A stretch of 52,709 nt of DNA, from positions 1 to 52,709 of the forward strand of contig JBFGCM010000014.1 in NCBI GenBank assembly GCA_041581135.1. The letters are read 5' to 3'. Positions 18,684-27,967 of this stretch are shown one piece after another. The notes under the pieces are model-generated. The model did no database searches and was not told the DNA's origin. It saw only the letters and a program-made list of their open reading frames with translations. Origin of the DNA: JBFGCM01 sp041581135 (GTDB taxonomy: Bacteria; Actinomycetota; Acidimicrobiia; Spongiisociales; UBA5794). A program made the position numbers and the translations under genes. Positions within the stretch are counted from its first letter, which is position 1, and each line of letters opens with the position of its first letter.

Positions 18684-19826
18684 GTGTACGTCCTCGGCGT
18701 CGATCTGGGCACGACGGCGACCGCGGCCGCCGTGTGTCGGTCCGACAGTCCGCAGGTCCTGGAGCTGGGCACCGCCCGTGCCGCCATCCCGTCGGTGGTG
18801 GCGGTCGATGAGAGCGGCGGCGTGCTCACCGGCGAGGCGGCCGAGCGCCGGGCCTTCGCCGACCCGGCCCGGGCCGCACGCGAGTTCAAGCGGCGCCTCG
18901 GGGACACCACGCCCATCCTCGTGGGCCGGATCCCCTTCAGCGCCCAGGAGCTGTCGGCCAAGCTGCTCGAAGCCGTGGTCGATTTCGCCACCTCCCAGGA
19001 GGGAAGCACACCCACCCACGTGGTCATCACTCATCCGGCGACCTACGGGCAGTACAAGCTCGACACACTCACAGAGGCGGCCGGGCTCGCCGAGGTCGGC
19101 GAGTGGTCGTTTCTCAGTGAGCCGGAGGCCGCGGCCGAGCAGTACGCAGAGAAGCACCCGGTCGGCGAAGGAGAGCACCTGGCGGTCTACGACTTCGGCG
19201 GCGGCACCTTCGACGCCACGGTGATCCGCAGGAGCGAGGACGGCTTCGAGGTGGTGGGTGAGCCCGGGGGGATCGCGCAGCTCGGAGGCGTCGACCTGGA
19301 TGCCGCGGTGCTCGGCTTCGTTCGAGAACACCTGGACGAGGCCGCATCGGCCGCTTCCGGTAGCGATCCGGACACCATGGCGGCCTGGTTGGCCATCAAG
19401 GACGCCTGCCGCGGGGCCAAGGAAGCGCTGTCCGAGGACTCAGAAGCCGTATTGCCCATCACGCTGCCCGGCCACGCCACCCAGCGGATCCGGCTCCTCC
19501 GGAGCGAGTTCGAGGCCATGGCTGAGCCCAAGATCAACGAGACCGTGGATGCGATGCGGCGAGTGGTGGAGTCGGCCCACCTCACATTCGACGAATTGGC
19601 ACGGATCCTGCTGGTGGGAGGGAGCTCCCGCATCCCATTGGTGGCCGACGTCGTGGTTCGCCGTACCGGCTGCGAGGTGCACGTCGACGCCCACCCCAAG
19701 CACGCCGTTGCGCTCGGAGCCGCCCTACATGGATGCCGTAGACTCGATGACCAAGCCGGCGGCGACAAGACGGAGCGCTGGTCGGAGATCCGGCGGCTGG
19801 TTGAGGCTGAAGACAATCCGTCCTGA
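18684..19826 (+). CDS. Hsp70-like ATPase without substrate-binding domain
   Basis: A 380-residue actin-like ATPase of the DnaK family. Phosphate 1 (GVDLGTTATAA, from residue 5), phosphate 2 (VYDFGGGTFDATV, about 168-180) and the adenosine motif (LLVGGSSRIP, about 308-317) are intact. The chain ends soon after the nucleotide-binding domain, so the peptide-binding beta-sandwich and lid of DnaK are missing; this is not the housekeeping chaperone. The GTG at 18684 follows GGAGG with 4 nt spacing. It faces the dynamin pair and lies 29 bases before the kinase-cyclase gene, with which it is probably co-transcribed. Hsp70-like genes beside IniA/IniC-type dynamins occur in other actinobacteria, from memory. 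Confidence 0.88.
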   Translation: MYVLGVDLGTTATAAAVCRSDSPQVLELGTARAAIPSVVAVDESGGVLTGEAAERRAFADPARAAREFKRRLGDTTPILVGRIPFSAQELSAKLLEAVVDFATSQEGSTPTHVVITHPATYGQYKLDTLTEAAGLAEVGEWSFLSEPEAAAEQYAEKHPVGEGEHLAVYDFGGGTFDATVIRRSEDGFEVVGEPGGIAQLGGVDLDAAVLGFVREHLDEAASAASGSDPDTMAAWLAIKDACRGAKEALSEDSEAVLPITLPGHATQRIRLLRSEFEAMAEPKINETVDAMRRVVESAHLTFDELARILLVGGSSRIPLVADVVVRRTGCEVHVDAHPKHAVALGAALHGCRRLDDQAGGDKTERWSEIRRLVEAEDNPS

Positions 19827-19855
19827 ACACGCGATGTGCCTAGGACTGGGGGTAC

Positions 19856-22800
19856 ATGGACGATCGGACCGTGGATCTGGGCATAGACGGCCTGGGCCCC
19901 GCCCGCCTGATCGGACGCGGAGGGTTCGGGGCGGTGTACCTCGCCCGCCAGGAATCGATGGGCCGAGATGTGGCCGTGAAGGTGCTGCCTGCCGAGGCCC
20001 TGGAGTCCGGGGCATGGGAGCAGTTCGAACGGGAGCGGCGCACGATGGCGGCGGTCGGCTCACGCGACGGCATCGTGATGGCGTTCGACTCCGGCACCAC
20101 CGCCGACGGCCGGCCCTACCTGATCATGGAGTACATGGACGGGGGCAGCATCGGTGAACTACTGCGCCAACAGGGCCCGATGCCCATCGAGCGGGCGGTC
20201 GAGATCGCCTCCCGAATCGGTCGCGCCGTCGACGCGGTGCACCGCGAGGGCATCCTGCATCGCGACATCAAGCCGGACAACATCATGCTGTCCAGGGAGG
20301 GTGAGGCGCGCCTCACCGACTTCGGCATCGCCAAGATCGTGTCGACCACGGCCACCAGGACCGCCCATCTCGCGGTTTCGGTGCAGTACGCCCCTCCCGA
20401 GATTCTCAACGGCGAACCGGCAACGCAGGCATCTGATGTGTTCGCGCTGGGCGCCACCACCTACGCGATGCTCGCCGGCGACTCACCCTTCCGACGCTCC
20501 CCCGCAGATACCCTCCCCGTCATCATCCAGAGGGCACTGGCGGTCGACGTGCCCGACCTGCGGACGCAAGGAGTGCCGCGCGAGGTGGCCCGAGTCGTCG
20601 AAATGGCGCTCGCCGCGACGCCGGAGGACCGCTTCGATACCGCTCGCGAGTTCGCCGATGCTTTGGAAGGTGCCCTGGCACGTCGCTCCCGCAGGGACGG
20701 GACCGGGACGATGAGCTACCTCTTCACCGACATCGAGGGCAGCACCGGTCTGTGGGAGGAGAACCGCGAAGCGATGGATGACGCGCTGGCACACCACGAC
20801 GAGCTGCTGGCCGTCACGGTCGCCGAGCACCGTGGCGACGTGGTCAAGACCACCGGCGACGGCCTGCTGGCCGCGTTCAACGAGCCCCTGGAAGCGGTCA
20901 CGACGGCGATCGAGGCCCAGGAGCGCTTGGCGGCGGTCGACTGGTCGCCGCTGCCGCCGCTGCGGGTACGCATGGCCGTGCATTCAGGCACGGCCTACCC
21001 GCGCGACGACGACTACTACGGACCCACCGTCAACCGGGCCGCACGCATCATGGAGCTGGCCCATGGTGGCCAAGTGCTCGTGTCGGCGGCCACCCACGAG
21101 CTGGTCGTTGACTACCTGGCGGACGAGGTCACGAGCGTGGACATGGGAGTGCACGAGCTGCGCTCTCTGAGCCGCCCCGAGCACATCTTCGAGATCCGTC
21201 ATCCCGCCGCCCTTCCACCCAAGGGCGTTCGCGTTCCTGCCCACCCCCAGGCGACACTGCCTGCGTCCATCACTTCCTTCGTCGGCCGAAGCGAGGAGCT
21301 CGACGCGCTCACGCAGCTGCTCATGACCTCCCGGATCGTGACGTTGGTGGGCACCGGTGGAGCCGGCAAGACGCGGCTCGCCATCGAGGCGGCGGCGCAC
21401 GTCTCGAACGCCTTTCCGGACGGCAGCTACTTCGTCGATCTCGCTCCGATCCTCGACGAGGAACTCGTCCTCAAAGAGGTCGCAGCCGCGCTGGGAGTCG
21501 GCGAGCGACCGGCGGCGAAGCTCCTCGACGGTGTCATCCAGACGATCCGGCCCAAAGCCATGCTGCTCATCGTCGACAACTGCGAGCACCTGCCCGATGC
21601 GGTAGGTCCCCTCGTCACCACACTGCTCGACTCGTGCCCCCACCTCACCGTGCTCGCCACGAGCCTGGGGCCACTGCATGTGGCTGGCGAGGTGCCGTAT
21701 CGGTTGCCGTCGCTCGCAGTCCCCGAACCGGGTGCGACGCCGACCACCGACGAGCTGATGGCCGTCGAAGCGGTACAGCTGTTCGTCGATCGCGCCCAGC
21801 TGGTGGACCGTGGCTTTCGGCTCACCGCCCAGAACGCCGAAGACGTCGCCGGCCTCGTGCGGCGCCTCGACGGCCTGCCACTGGCGATCGAACTGGCCGC
21901 CTCCCGGATCGATTCGCTCGCGCCGGCGGGCATCCTTGCTCAGCTGACGGGGGACGGCGGACTCGATGCCACCATCGAGTGGAGCCGCAACCTCCTGACC
22001 GACGCTGAGCGCATCGTGTTCGACCGGCTCTCCGTGTTCGCCGGAGACTTCACACTGGAGGCGGCGGAAGCCGTGACCGGTTACGAGCCGGTTGCGCCCG
22101 AAGACATCTTCGACCTGGTCACCGCGCTCGTGACGAAGTCGATGTTGATTAGAGCCTCGGACGCTGACGAGAGTCGCTTCCATGTGCTGAACACACTGCG
22201 CGCGTATGGCAGGCGAGCGCTCGAGAGGACCGGCGCCGGCGAAGCGGTCGCCGAGCGGCACGCCCGCTACTACGTGCAGCTCGTCGATCGACTGGGACCA
22301 GAGGTGATGGGACCGGGCTCGGATGCGGTGCGCAACCAGATCGAACGCGAGTACCACGACCTGCGTGCCGTCATGACGTGGTGCCTCGACCGCTCGGAGC
22401 ACGCCTGGGCGATGCGGTTGGTCGACGGCCTCACCTGGTTCTGGTATTGGCGTGGCTATCACCTCGAAGCAAACCGGTGGATCGAGCGGTTGTTGCGAGA
22501 AGCCCCGGACGACGACTCCCCGATCCGAGCCAAGGTGCTGTACGCCGCCGGGCTCATCGCCGACGTCTCGGGGGAGCTGGATCGGTCACGCCAGTCGCTG
22601 GAGGCCGGCTTGGAGATGAGTCGTCGCCTCGAAGCGATGCCGCTCATCGCCCGTTTCCTCACCGCAATGGGTGTCATCCGACGGGATCACGGCGTCCTCC
22701 GCGAGGCCGAGGACTTCCTCGACGAGGCCGTCGCAACGGCACGGCGCCTCGCCATGCCCGAGGCGGTGGCGCTCGCCTCCCGCTTCATGGGTGACGTGGC

Positions 22801-23587
22801 CTTCATGGTCGGCAACGTCACCAAGGCCGAAGCCGCCTTGGCAGAGGCGATGGAGACCTTCGATCGCCTCGACCGGAAGGGCGACCTGGGGTGGGCCCAC
22901 CACGTGCTCGCCTCGATCCACCTCGCCTACGGCCGATACGAGGCCGCCGCCGAGGAACTGGCCACGGCGCGCCGACTGCACGACGCCGACTCGTATCGGC
23001 GAGGCCAAGCCTGGATCGGTCTCAACGAGACGTACTTGGCACTCGCCCAAGGCGAGCTGGATGCCGCAGAGGAGGCGCTGCAGCAGGCTGTCGCCACATT
23101 CCAGGCGATCGGCGATACCCGGGGCACGGTATACGCGTCCCTGGCCACTGCAGCTCTGGACCGGACCCGGGATGACTACGAAGCGGCCGAGGCGCACGCA
23201 GCAGACGCCGAGCAGTGCGCCGAGAGCATCGGCGAAACTCGCGGCCTCGCCCTCGCCGTCCTGGAACGGGCGCGCCTAGCCGCCGCGCGCGATGACGACG
23301 ACACGGCACTGGCGCAGTCCGCAGATGCTGTTCGTCGCCTCGTCGACCTCGGCGATCGCTGGAATCTGGGGGCTGCGGCCGAGCTCTGGGCGCGCTCTGC
23401 GCACACCGAGGGCGCGGGGGAGGCCGCGGCACAGGTACGAGGCTACGTGGAGCGGTTGCGCGACGAGCTGGCAGTGACGGCGCCCGTCGCGCCGCCGTGG
23501 CCCGAGGTCCACGACGGAGTAGCCATCGAGAAGGGTCGCCAGATGACCGACGGCGAGCTCGTGTCACTCGTGACCGGCGGTACCTGA
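19856..23587 (+). CDS. Ser/Thr kinase - adenylate cyclase - STAND ATPase - TPR fusion protein
   Basis: A 1243-residue soluble signalling protein. Residues 13-275 are a Hanks-type kinase with GRGGFGAVYLA, Lys42, HRDIKPDN (135-142) and DFG (155-157). Residues 285-450 are a class III cyclase with FTDIEGST (metal Asp292), KTTGDG (331-336) and VNRAAR (Asn393, Arg397), so all catalytic positions are present. Residues 475-760 are a STAND/NB-ARC-like ATPase with Walker A GTGGAGKT (499-506) and Walker B LLIVDN (570-575). From about 850 to 1200 the chain is TPR-like helical repeats. There is no membrane helix, and no LuxR-type DNA-binding domain, which many cyclase-ATPase proteins of this family end with. 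It follows the Hsp70-like gene closely. Confidence 0.93.
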   Translation: MDDRTVDLGIDGLGPARLIGRGGFGAVYLARQESMGRDVAVKVLPAEALESGAWEQFERERRTMAAVGSRDGIVMAFDSGTTADGRPYLIMEYMDGGSIGELLRQQGPMPIERAVEIASRIGRAVDAVHREGILHRDIKPDNIMLSREGEARLTDFGIAKIVSTTATRTAHLAVSVQYAPPEILNGEPATQASDVFALGATTYAMLAGDSPFRRSPADTLPVIIQRALAVDVPDLRTQGVPREVARVVEMALAATPEDRFDTAREFADALEGALARRSRRDGTGTMSYLFTDIEGSTGLWEENREAMDDALAHHDELLAVTVAEHRGDVVKTTGDGLLAAFNEPLEAVTTAIEAQERLAAVDWSPLPPLRVRMAVHSGTAYPRDDDYYGPTVNRAARIMELAHGGQVLVSAATHELVVDYLADEVTSVDMGVHELRSLSRPEHIFEIRHPAALPPKGVRVPAHPQATLPASITSFVGRSEELDALTQLLMTSRIVTLVGTGGAGKTRLAIEAAAHVSNAFPDGSYFVDLAPILDEELVLKEVAAALGVGERPAAKLLDGVIQTIRPKAMLLIVDNCEHLPDAVGPLVTTLLDSCPHLTVLATSLGPLHVAGEVPYRLPSLAVPEPGATPTTDELMAVEAVQLFVDRAQLVDRGFRLTAQNAEDVAGLVRRLDGLPLAIELAASRIDSLAPAGILAQLTGDGGLDATIEWSRNLLTDAERIVFDRLSVFAGDFTLEAAEAVTGYEPVAPEDIFDLVTALVTKSMLIRASDADESRFHVLNTLRAYGRRALERTGAGEAVAERHARYYVQLVDRLGPEVMGPGSDAVRNQIEREYHDLRAVMTWCLDRSEHAWAMRLVDGLTWFWYWRGYHLEANRWIERLLREAPDDDSPIRAKVLYAAGLIADVSGELDRSRQSLEAGLEMSRRLEAMPLIARFLTAMGVIRRDHGVLREAEDFLDEAVATARRLAMPEAVALASRFMGDVAFMVGNVTKAEAALAEAMETFDRLDRKGDLGWAHHVLASIHLAYGRYEAAAEELATARRLHDADSYRRGQAWIGLNETYLALAQGELDAAEEALQQAVATFQAIGDTRGTVYASLATAALDRTRDDYEAAEAHAADAEQCAESIGETRGLALAVLERARLAAARDDDDTALAQSADAVRRLVDLGDRWNLGAAAELWARSAHTEGAGEAAAQVRGYVERLRDELAVTAPVAPPWPEVHDGVAIEKGRQMTDGELVSLVTGGT

Positions 23588-24283
23588 GGCACCACCGCCG
23601 AGGGCGAGGTCCACCGCCGCGATGGCGTGAAGACGGGTGGTCGGGAAGTAGGGCACGGGGATGTCGGCGCCGTCCACGAGCAGCTCGATCTCTGTGCACC
23701 CGGCAACGATGCCGCCGGCTCCCCCGGTGACGAGCCGATCGATCACGGCCAAGAACGCATCACGGGACTCGGCTGAGATCACTCCCCGCACCAGCTCGCC
23801 GAAGATCACACGGTCCACCATCGTTCGCTCGTCGACCTCGGGGACATCCACCGCGATGCCGTGGCGCTGCAATCGCGACCGGTAGAAGTCGTCCTCCATG
23901 GTGTAGCGGGTACCGAGCAGCCCCACCCGATCGACGCCGGCCTCGAGGACGGCGCCTGCGGCGATGTCGACCAGATCCAGGAACGGAACGGCGAGCGCCG
24001 CCTCGATGCGGTCGGCCACCTTGTGCATCGTGTTGGTGCACAAGAGCACCAGCTGGGCACCCATCTCCTGGAGCCGGACGGCATCGGCGGCGAGCAGGTC
24101 TCCGGCCGCGTCCCAGCCTCCCGACTCCTGCAGCCGCTCGATGGTGGCGAAGTCGTACGAGCGGATGATGAGATCTGCCGAGTGCGTCCCCCCGAGCCGA
24201 CGGCGCACCTCCTCGTTGAGGATGCGCTCGTACTCGATGGACGACTCCCAGCTCATGCCGCCCAGGAGTCCGATGGTCTTCAT
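23564..24283 (-). CDS. Aspartate/glutamate racemase family protein
   Basis: A 239-residue cofactor-independent racemase of the Asp/Glu (YgeA-like) family. The N-terminus MKTIGLLGGMSWESS, the first catalytic Cys in LLCTNTMHK (about 81) and the second in GCTEIELL (about 193) are all there. It would interconvert D- and L-amino acids in the cytoplasm, for instance for peptidoglycan or D-Asp. The ATG at 24283 begins the conserved domain; upstream in-frame extension has no family character. Its last 24 bases overlap the end of the kinase-cyclase gene on the opposite strand. Confidence 0.92.
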   Translation of the reverse strand: MKTIGLLGGMSWESSIEYERILNEEVRRRLGGTHSADLIIRSYDFATIERLQESGGWDAAGDLLAADAVRLQEMGAQLVLLCTNTMHKVADRIEAALAVPFLDLVDIAAGAVLEAGVDRVGLLGTRYTMEDDFYRSRLQRHGIAVDVPEVDERTMVDRVIFGELVRGVISAESRDAFLAVIDRLVTGGAGGIVAGCTEIELLVDGADIPVPYFPTTRLHAIAAVDLALGGGASGTAGHE

Positions 24284-24342
24284 GGCATTGCTCCTCGGGT
24301 CGATGCGGAGGGGTGGACGGCTAGCCTCGCCTCGACTGCGAG

Positions 24343-24951
24343 GTGATCCTATTGCCCACGCCTTGGCACGCCACGAGCCCGACCGTGGCGATACGGAAGT
24401 TCTGTGTCGGACCACTGGAGAACAACGTATACGTGGTGGCCTGCCGGGAGACATCCGAGGCCGTCATCATCGACGCCGCCGACGAAGCGGACCGGATCCT
24501 GCGCGAGACCTCAGACGTGATGCCGGTCGCCATCCTCACCACCCATGGGCACTGGGATCACGTGCAGGCGGCAGCGGAGGTGGCACAGCGGCTCGACATC
24601 CCCTTCCGGATCCACGCTGCCGACACCGAGCTGGCCGGCCTCGACACGACACGCCCCATCCTGCCGGACGAGCGCATCACGGTGGGCGTCGTCAGCCTCC
24701 ACGCGGTGCATACGCCCGGCCACACCCCAGGCTCGACGTGCTTTCTCGTGAACGGGCACGCCTTCACGGGTGACACGCTGTTCCCCGGCGGTCCGGGCGC
24801 CACCCGTGACGCAGCAGCGCGGGCCCAGGCTCTCGACGGCATCGAGCGCGAGCTGTTCTCGCTCGACGATGCCACGCTGGTGCACCCGGGCCACGGCCTC
24901 GACACCACGGTGGGTACCGAGCGGCCCCACCTGGCCGCCTGGCGAACCTGA
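24343..24951 (+). CDS. Metallo-beta-lactamase fold hydrolase (GloB-like)
   Basis: A 202-residue enzyme of the glyoxalase II-like group. It has THGHWDH (two-metal site), HTPGHTPGST, GDTLFPGGPG with the bridging Asp, and the late His in VHPGHG. The glyoxalase II C-terminal helical domain is missing, so this is a small GloB-like hydrolase whose thioester substrate is unknown. The start is uncertain: GTG at 24343 (15 nt after a TAGCCT box) or GTG at 24385, which better matches family N-termini (VAIRKFCVGPLENN). Confidence 0.9.
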   Translation: MILLPTPWHATSPTVAIRKFCVGPLENNVYVVACRETSEAVIIDAADEADRILRETSDVMPVAILTTHGHWDHVQAAAEVAQRLDIPFRIHAADTELAGLDTTRPILPDERITVGVVSLHAVHTPGHTPGSTCFLVNGHAFTGDTLFPGGPGATRDAAARAQALDGIERELFSLDDATLVHPGHGLDTTVGTERPHLAAWRT

Positions 24952-25003
24952 GGGCCCCGAGGCGGGCGTCGCGGTAGGTTGGCCGAAACACAGAGGGAGC
25001 GCC

Positions 25004-25939
25004 ATGGAATTCGGATTGATGGTCGAGCCCCAGGTCGGGGGCACGTACGAGGACCTGCTGCGCCTGGCGAAATGGGCCGACACGGCCGGCATAGCGGCAT
25101 TCGCGCGGTCCGATCACTACCTCAACGGGGACGCCTCTGCGCCGGCCAGCGATGCCCTGACTTCGTTCGGCGGGTTGGCGCGTGAGACCGAGCGGATCCA
25201 GCTGGTGAGCTTGGTGAGCCCTATCACGTTCCGGCACCCCGCAGTGATGGCCAAGTCGGCGGTCACCATCGATGAGATGTCCGGTGGGCGCATGGCGTTG
25301 GGCGTCGGTACGGGGTGGATGGAGAGCGAGCACGAGGCGTTCGGACTCGAGCTGCCGCCCATGGCGGAGCGCTTCGAGCTCCTGTACGACGCTCTGGCAT
25401 ACCTCCGGGCGGCACTCGGCAAGGCCCCGAGAGGCTTCCACGGCCGCCACTACGCCCTCGCCGACATCGAGGTGCTGCCCAAGCCGACCGGTGACCTCCC
25501 CCTGGTCGTCGGCGGTTCAGGCACACAGAAGACGCCCCGACTGGCGGGGCAGTTCGCCGACGAGTTCAACACGTTCGTGCAGCCGGTGGCCGATCTGGAG
25601 CCGCGCTTGGCCGTGATGCGGCAGGCGGCGATCGACGCCGATAGGGACCCCGATGCCATCCTCGTCAGCATGGTCAGCGGGCTCTTCGTCGGCGAGACCG
25701 AAGCCGAGTATCGGGATCTGATAGCCGAGACTGCAGACGCCCGCGGCATCACCGCCGACGAGATGGAAGCTCGCCTCGCAGCACGGAACTTCCCGAGGGG
25801 CACTCCCGAACAGGTCCGCTCCGGGTTGGATGCGCTCGCCGCCGCAGGCGTCGGGCGCTACTACGCCCAGTACTTCGAGCCGCTCGACGCCATCTCCACC
25901 CAGCGCCTCGACTACGTGTTCGGCGTTCTGGGCGGATGA
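25004..25939 (+). CDS. LLM class F420-dependent oxidoreductase
   Basis: A 311-residue luciferase-like monooxygenase-fold protein. The N-terminus MEFGLMVEPQ, the SPITFRHPAVMAKSAVTIDEMS block and GRMALGVGTGWMESEH are typical of actinobacterial members that use coenzyme F420 rather than FMN. The C-terminal part (FPRGTPEQV..LDALAAAGVGRYY) also fits. The substrate is unknown. The ATG at 25004 has a GAGGGAG ribosome site, and a TAGGTT -10 candidate is at 24975-24980. Confidence 0.9.
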   Translation: MEFGLMVEPQVGGTYEDLLRLAKWADTAGIAAFARSDHYLNGDASAPASDALTSFGGLARETERIQLVSLVSPITFRHPAVMAKSAVTIDEMSGGRMALGVGTGWMESEHEAFGLELPPMAERFELLYDALAYLRAALGKAPRGFHGRHYALADIEVLPKPTGDLPLVVGGSGTQKTPRLAGQFADEFNTFVQPVADLEPRLAVMRQAAIDADRDPDAILVSMVSGLFVGETEAEYRDLIAETADARGITADEMEARLAARNFPRGTPEQVRSGLDALAAAGVGRYYAQYFEPLDAISTQRLDYVFGVLGG

Positions 25940-25973
25940 CCCGCAGGCGTTTCCCTTCCCCCGAAGCCAGCCA

Positions 25974-25979
25974 TACACT
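25974..25979 (+). promoter_or_regulatory. Leaderless promoter of sufC (-10 TACACT)
   Basis: TACACT ends 6 nt before the sufC ATG at 25986, which places the transcription start on or within a base or two of the ATG. There is no Shine-Dalgarno in the 6 nt between. This is the standard arrangement of a leaderless actinobacterial gene. Confidence 0.5.
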
Positions 25980-25985
25980 GGCCCC

Positions 25986-26741
25986 ATGAACACACCTCTT
26001 CTGGTCATCGACGACCTTCACGCGTCCGCCGAGGGTGTCGAGATCCTCAAGGGAGTCTCCCTCTCGATCTCCCCCGGAGAGATGCATGCCCTGATGGGCC
26101 CGAACGGCTCGGGCAAGTCCACGCTGGGCAACGTGCTCATGGGGCACCCCGGCTACGAGATCACCGCCGGCCGCGTCATCTACAAGGGAACGGACATCAC
26201 CGAGGAGCCTCCGGACGCCCGCGGCAAGGCGGGTATGTTCCTGGCATTCCAGTACCCCGAGGAGATCCCGGGCGTTTCCGTGGTGAACTTCCTGCGAGCG
26301 GCGCTCTCCAACAAGACCGGCACCGACTACACGGTGCTCGAGCTGCGCCTCAAGGTGATGGATGCCATGAAGGAGCTGGGCATGGACGTCGGATTCGCCG
26401 ACCGGTACCTCAACGAGGGGTTCTCCGGCGGAGAGCGCAAGCGCAACGAGGTGCTCCAGATGGCGATCCTGGAGCCCGAGCTCGCCATCATGGACGAGAC
26501 GGACTCCGGCCTCGACATCGACGCGCTGCGGATCGTGGCCGACGGGGTGCGCCGTCTGGCGTCGCCCGAGCGCGGCTTCCTCATCATCACCCACTACCAA
26601 CGCCTGCTCGACTACATCACACCCGACATCGTGCACGTGTTCGTGGATGGGCGCATCGTGGAGACCGGTGACGCTGAGCTCGCCAAGCGAATCGAGGAGG
26701 ATGGCTACGACGCGTTCCGCCCCGAGGCGGTGAGCTCGTGA
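25986..26741 (+). CDS. sufC: Fe-S cluster assembly ATPase SufC
   Basis: SufC is the ABC ATPase that, with the SufB/SufD scaffold, builds Fe-S clusters. The 251-residue protein has Walker A GPNGSGKST, the Q-loop in AFQYPEEIPG, the SufC-type signature FSGGERKR and Walker B LAIMDETDSGLD, plus the conserved ITHYQRLL H-loop. It heads a sufC-sufS-sufU unit from its own leaderless promoter; sufB and sufD are not adjacent in this window. The stop overlaps the GTG of sufS. Confidence 0.96.
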   Translation: MNTPLLVIDDLHASAEGVEILKGVSLSISPGEMHALMGPNGSGKSTLGNVLMGHPGYEITAGRVIYKGTDITEEPPDARGKAGMFLAFQYPEEIPGVSVVNFLRAALSNKTGTDYTVLELRLKVMDAMKELGMDVGFADRYLNEGFSGGERKRNEVLQMAILEPELAIMDETDSGLDIDALRIVADGVRRLASPERGFLIITHYQRLLDYITPDIVHVFVDGRIVETGDAELAKRIEEDGYDAFRPEAVSS

Positions 26742-27967
26742 TCGACGTCCCGCGACTGCGTTCGGACTTCCCCATCATGGGCAGGAAAGTCAACGGCAGT
26801 CCGCTGGTGTACCTCGACTCGGCGTCCACGACGCAGAAGCCCACACAGGTGATCGAAGCCGTCTCCGAGTTCTATCGCCAGACCAACGCCAACGTGCACC
26901 GTGGCGCCTACCGCCTCTCCGAAGAGGCAACTGATGCCTACGAAGAGGCTCGTGCCAAGGTCGCCAGCTTCATCGAGGCCGGGTCACCGTCCGAGGTGGT
27001 GTTCACCAGGGGCACCACGACCGGTATCAACTCCGTCGCCTACGGCTGGGGTTTGCACCGGCTCCGAGAAGGCGACCGAATCCTCCTGACGCTCATGGAA
27101 CACCACGCCAACGTGGTTCCATGGCAGCTCATCGCCAAGCACACCGGGGCCGAGCTGGTGTATCTGCCCGTCGGCGAGGACTACTTGGTGGATCTCTCTC
27201 AGCTCGACGGCATGCTCGACGAGCGGGTCAAGATCGTCGGGGTCTCCGGCATGTCGAACGTCACGGGTGCCATCGGCCCGGTGCGTGAGTTGGCGGCTGC
27301 CGCCCACAGCGTGGGCGCCATCGCCGTCATGGACGGCGCCCAGGCCGTACCCCATCTCCCCACCGACGTCGGCGAGCTGGGGGTCGACTTCCTGGCGTTC
27401 GGAGCGCACAAGATGCTCGGTCCAACCGGTGTCGGGGTCTTGTGGGGGCGGCCGGAACTGCTCGAGGCGATGGAACCGTTCGAAGGCGGCGGCGAGATGA
27501 TCTCCGACGTGCAGCTCTACGAGTCCACGTGGGCGCCGGTGCCTCACAAGTTCGAGGCGGGTACTCCCCCGATCGCGCAGGCGATCGGCTTCGGTGCCGC
27601 CATCGACTACTTGGAGCGCCTGGGGATGGACGAGGTGCGCGCTCATGAGGTGGACATCACGGGCTACGCGCTCAAGCGCTTGGTCGAGATCCCCGACATG
27701 GAGATCTACGGACCGCTCGACCCGGAGCTGCGCGGCGGCGCAGTCAGCTTCCAGCTGGCCGACATCCACGCCCACGACATCGCCACGATTCTCGACCAGG
27801 ACGGCATCTGCGTGCGGGCCGGGCATCATTGCGCTCGCCCCCTGATGCGCTCGCTGGGCGTCCCGGCCACAGCCCGGGCGTCGTTCTACGTGTACAACAC
27901 CCGCGACGAGGTGGATGCCCTGGTCGCATCACTCCATCGAGCCAGGGAGCTGTTCGGTGTCGCTTGA
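26738..27967 (+). CDS. sufS: Cysteine desulfurase SufS
   Basis: SufS takes sulfur from L-cysteine as a persulfide for Fe-S assembly. The 409-residue group II enzyme has the PLP Lys225 in FGAHKMLGPTG, and the catalytic Cys365 in RAGHHCARPLM, with the LDSASTTQKP N-terminal block. GTG at 26738 overlaps the sufC stop (GTGA). SufU, encoded next with an 11-base overlap, is the expected persulfide acceptor. Confidence 0.97.
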   Translation: MIDVPRLRSDFPIMGRKVNGSPLVYLDSASTTQKPTQVIEAVSEFYRQTNANVHRGAYRLSEEATDAYEEARAKVASFIEAGSPSEVVFTRGTTTGINSVAYGWGLHRLREGDRILLTLMEHHANVVPWQLIAKHTGAELVYLPVGEDYLVDLSQLDGMLDERVKIVGVSGMSNVTGAIGPVRELAAAAHSVGAIAVMDGAQAVPHLPTDVGELGVDFLAFGAHKMLGPTGVGVLWGRPELLEAMEPFEGGGEMISDVQLYESTWAPVPHKFEAGTPPIAQAIGFGAAIDYLERLGMDEVRAHEVDITGYALKRLVEIPDMEIYGPLDPELRGGAVSFQLADIHAHDIATILDQDGICVRAGHHCARPLMRSLGVPATARASFYVYNTRDEVDALVASLHRARELFGVA

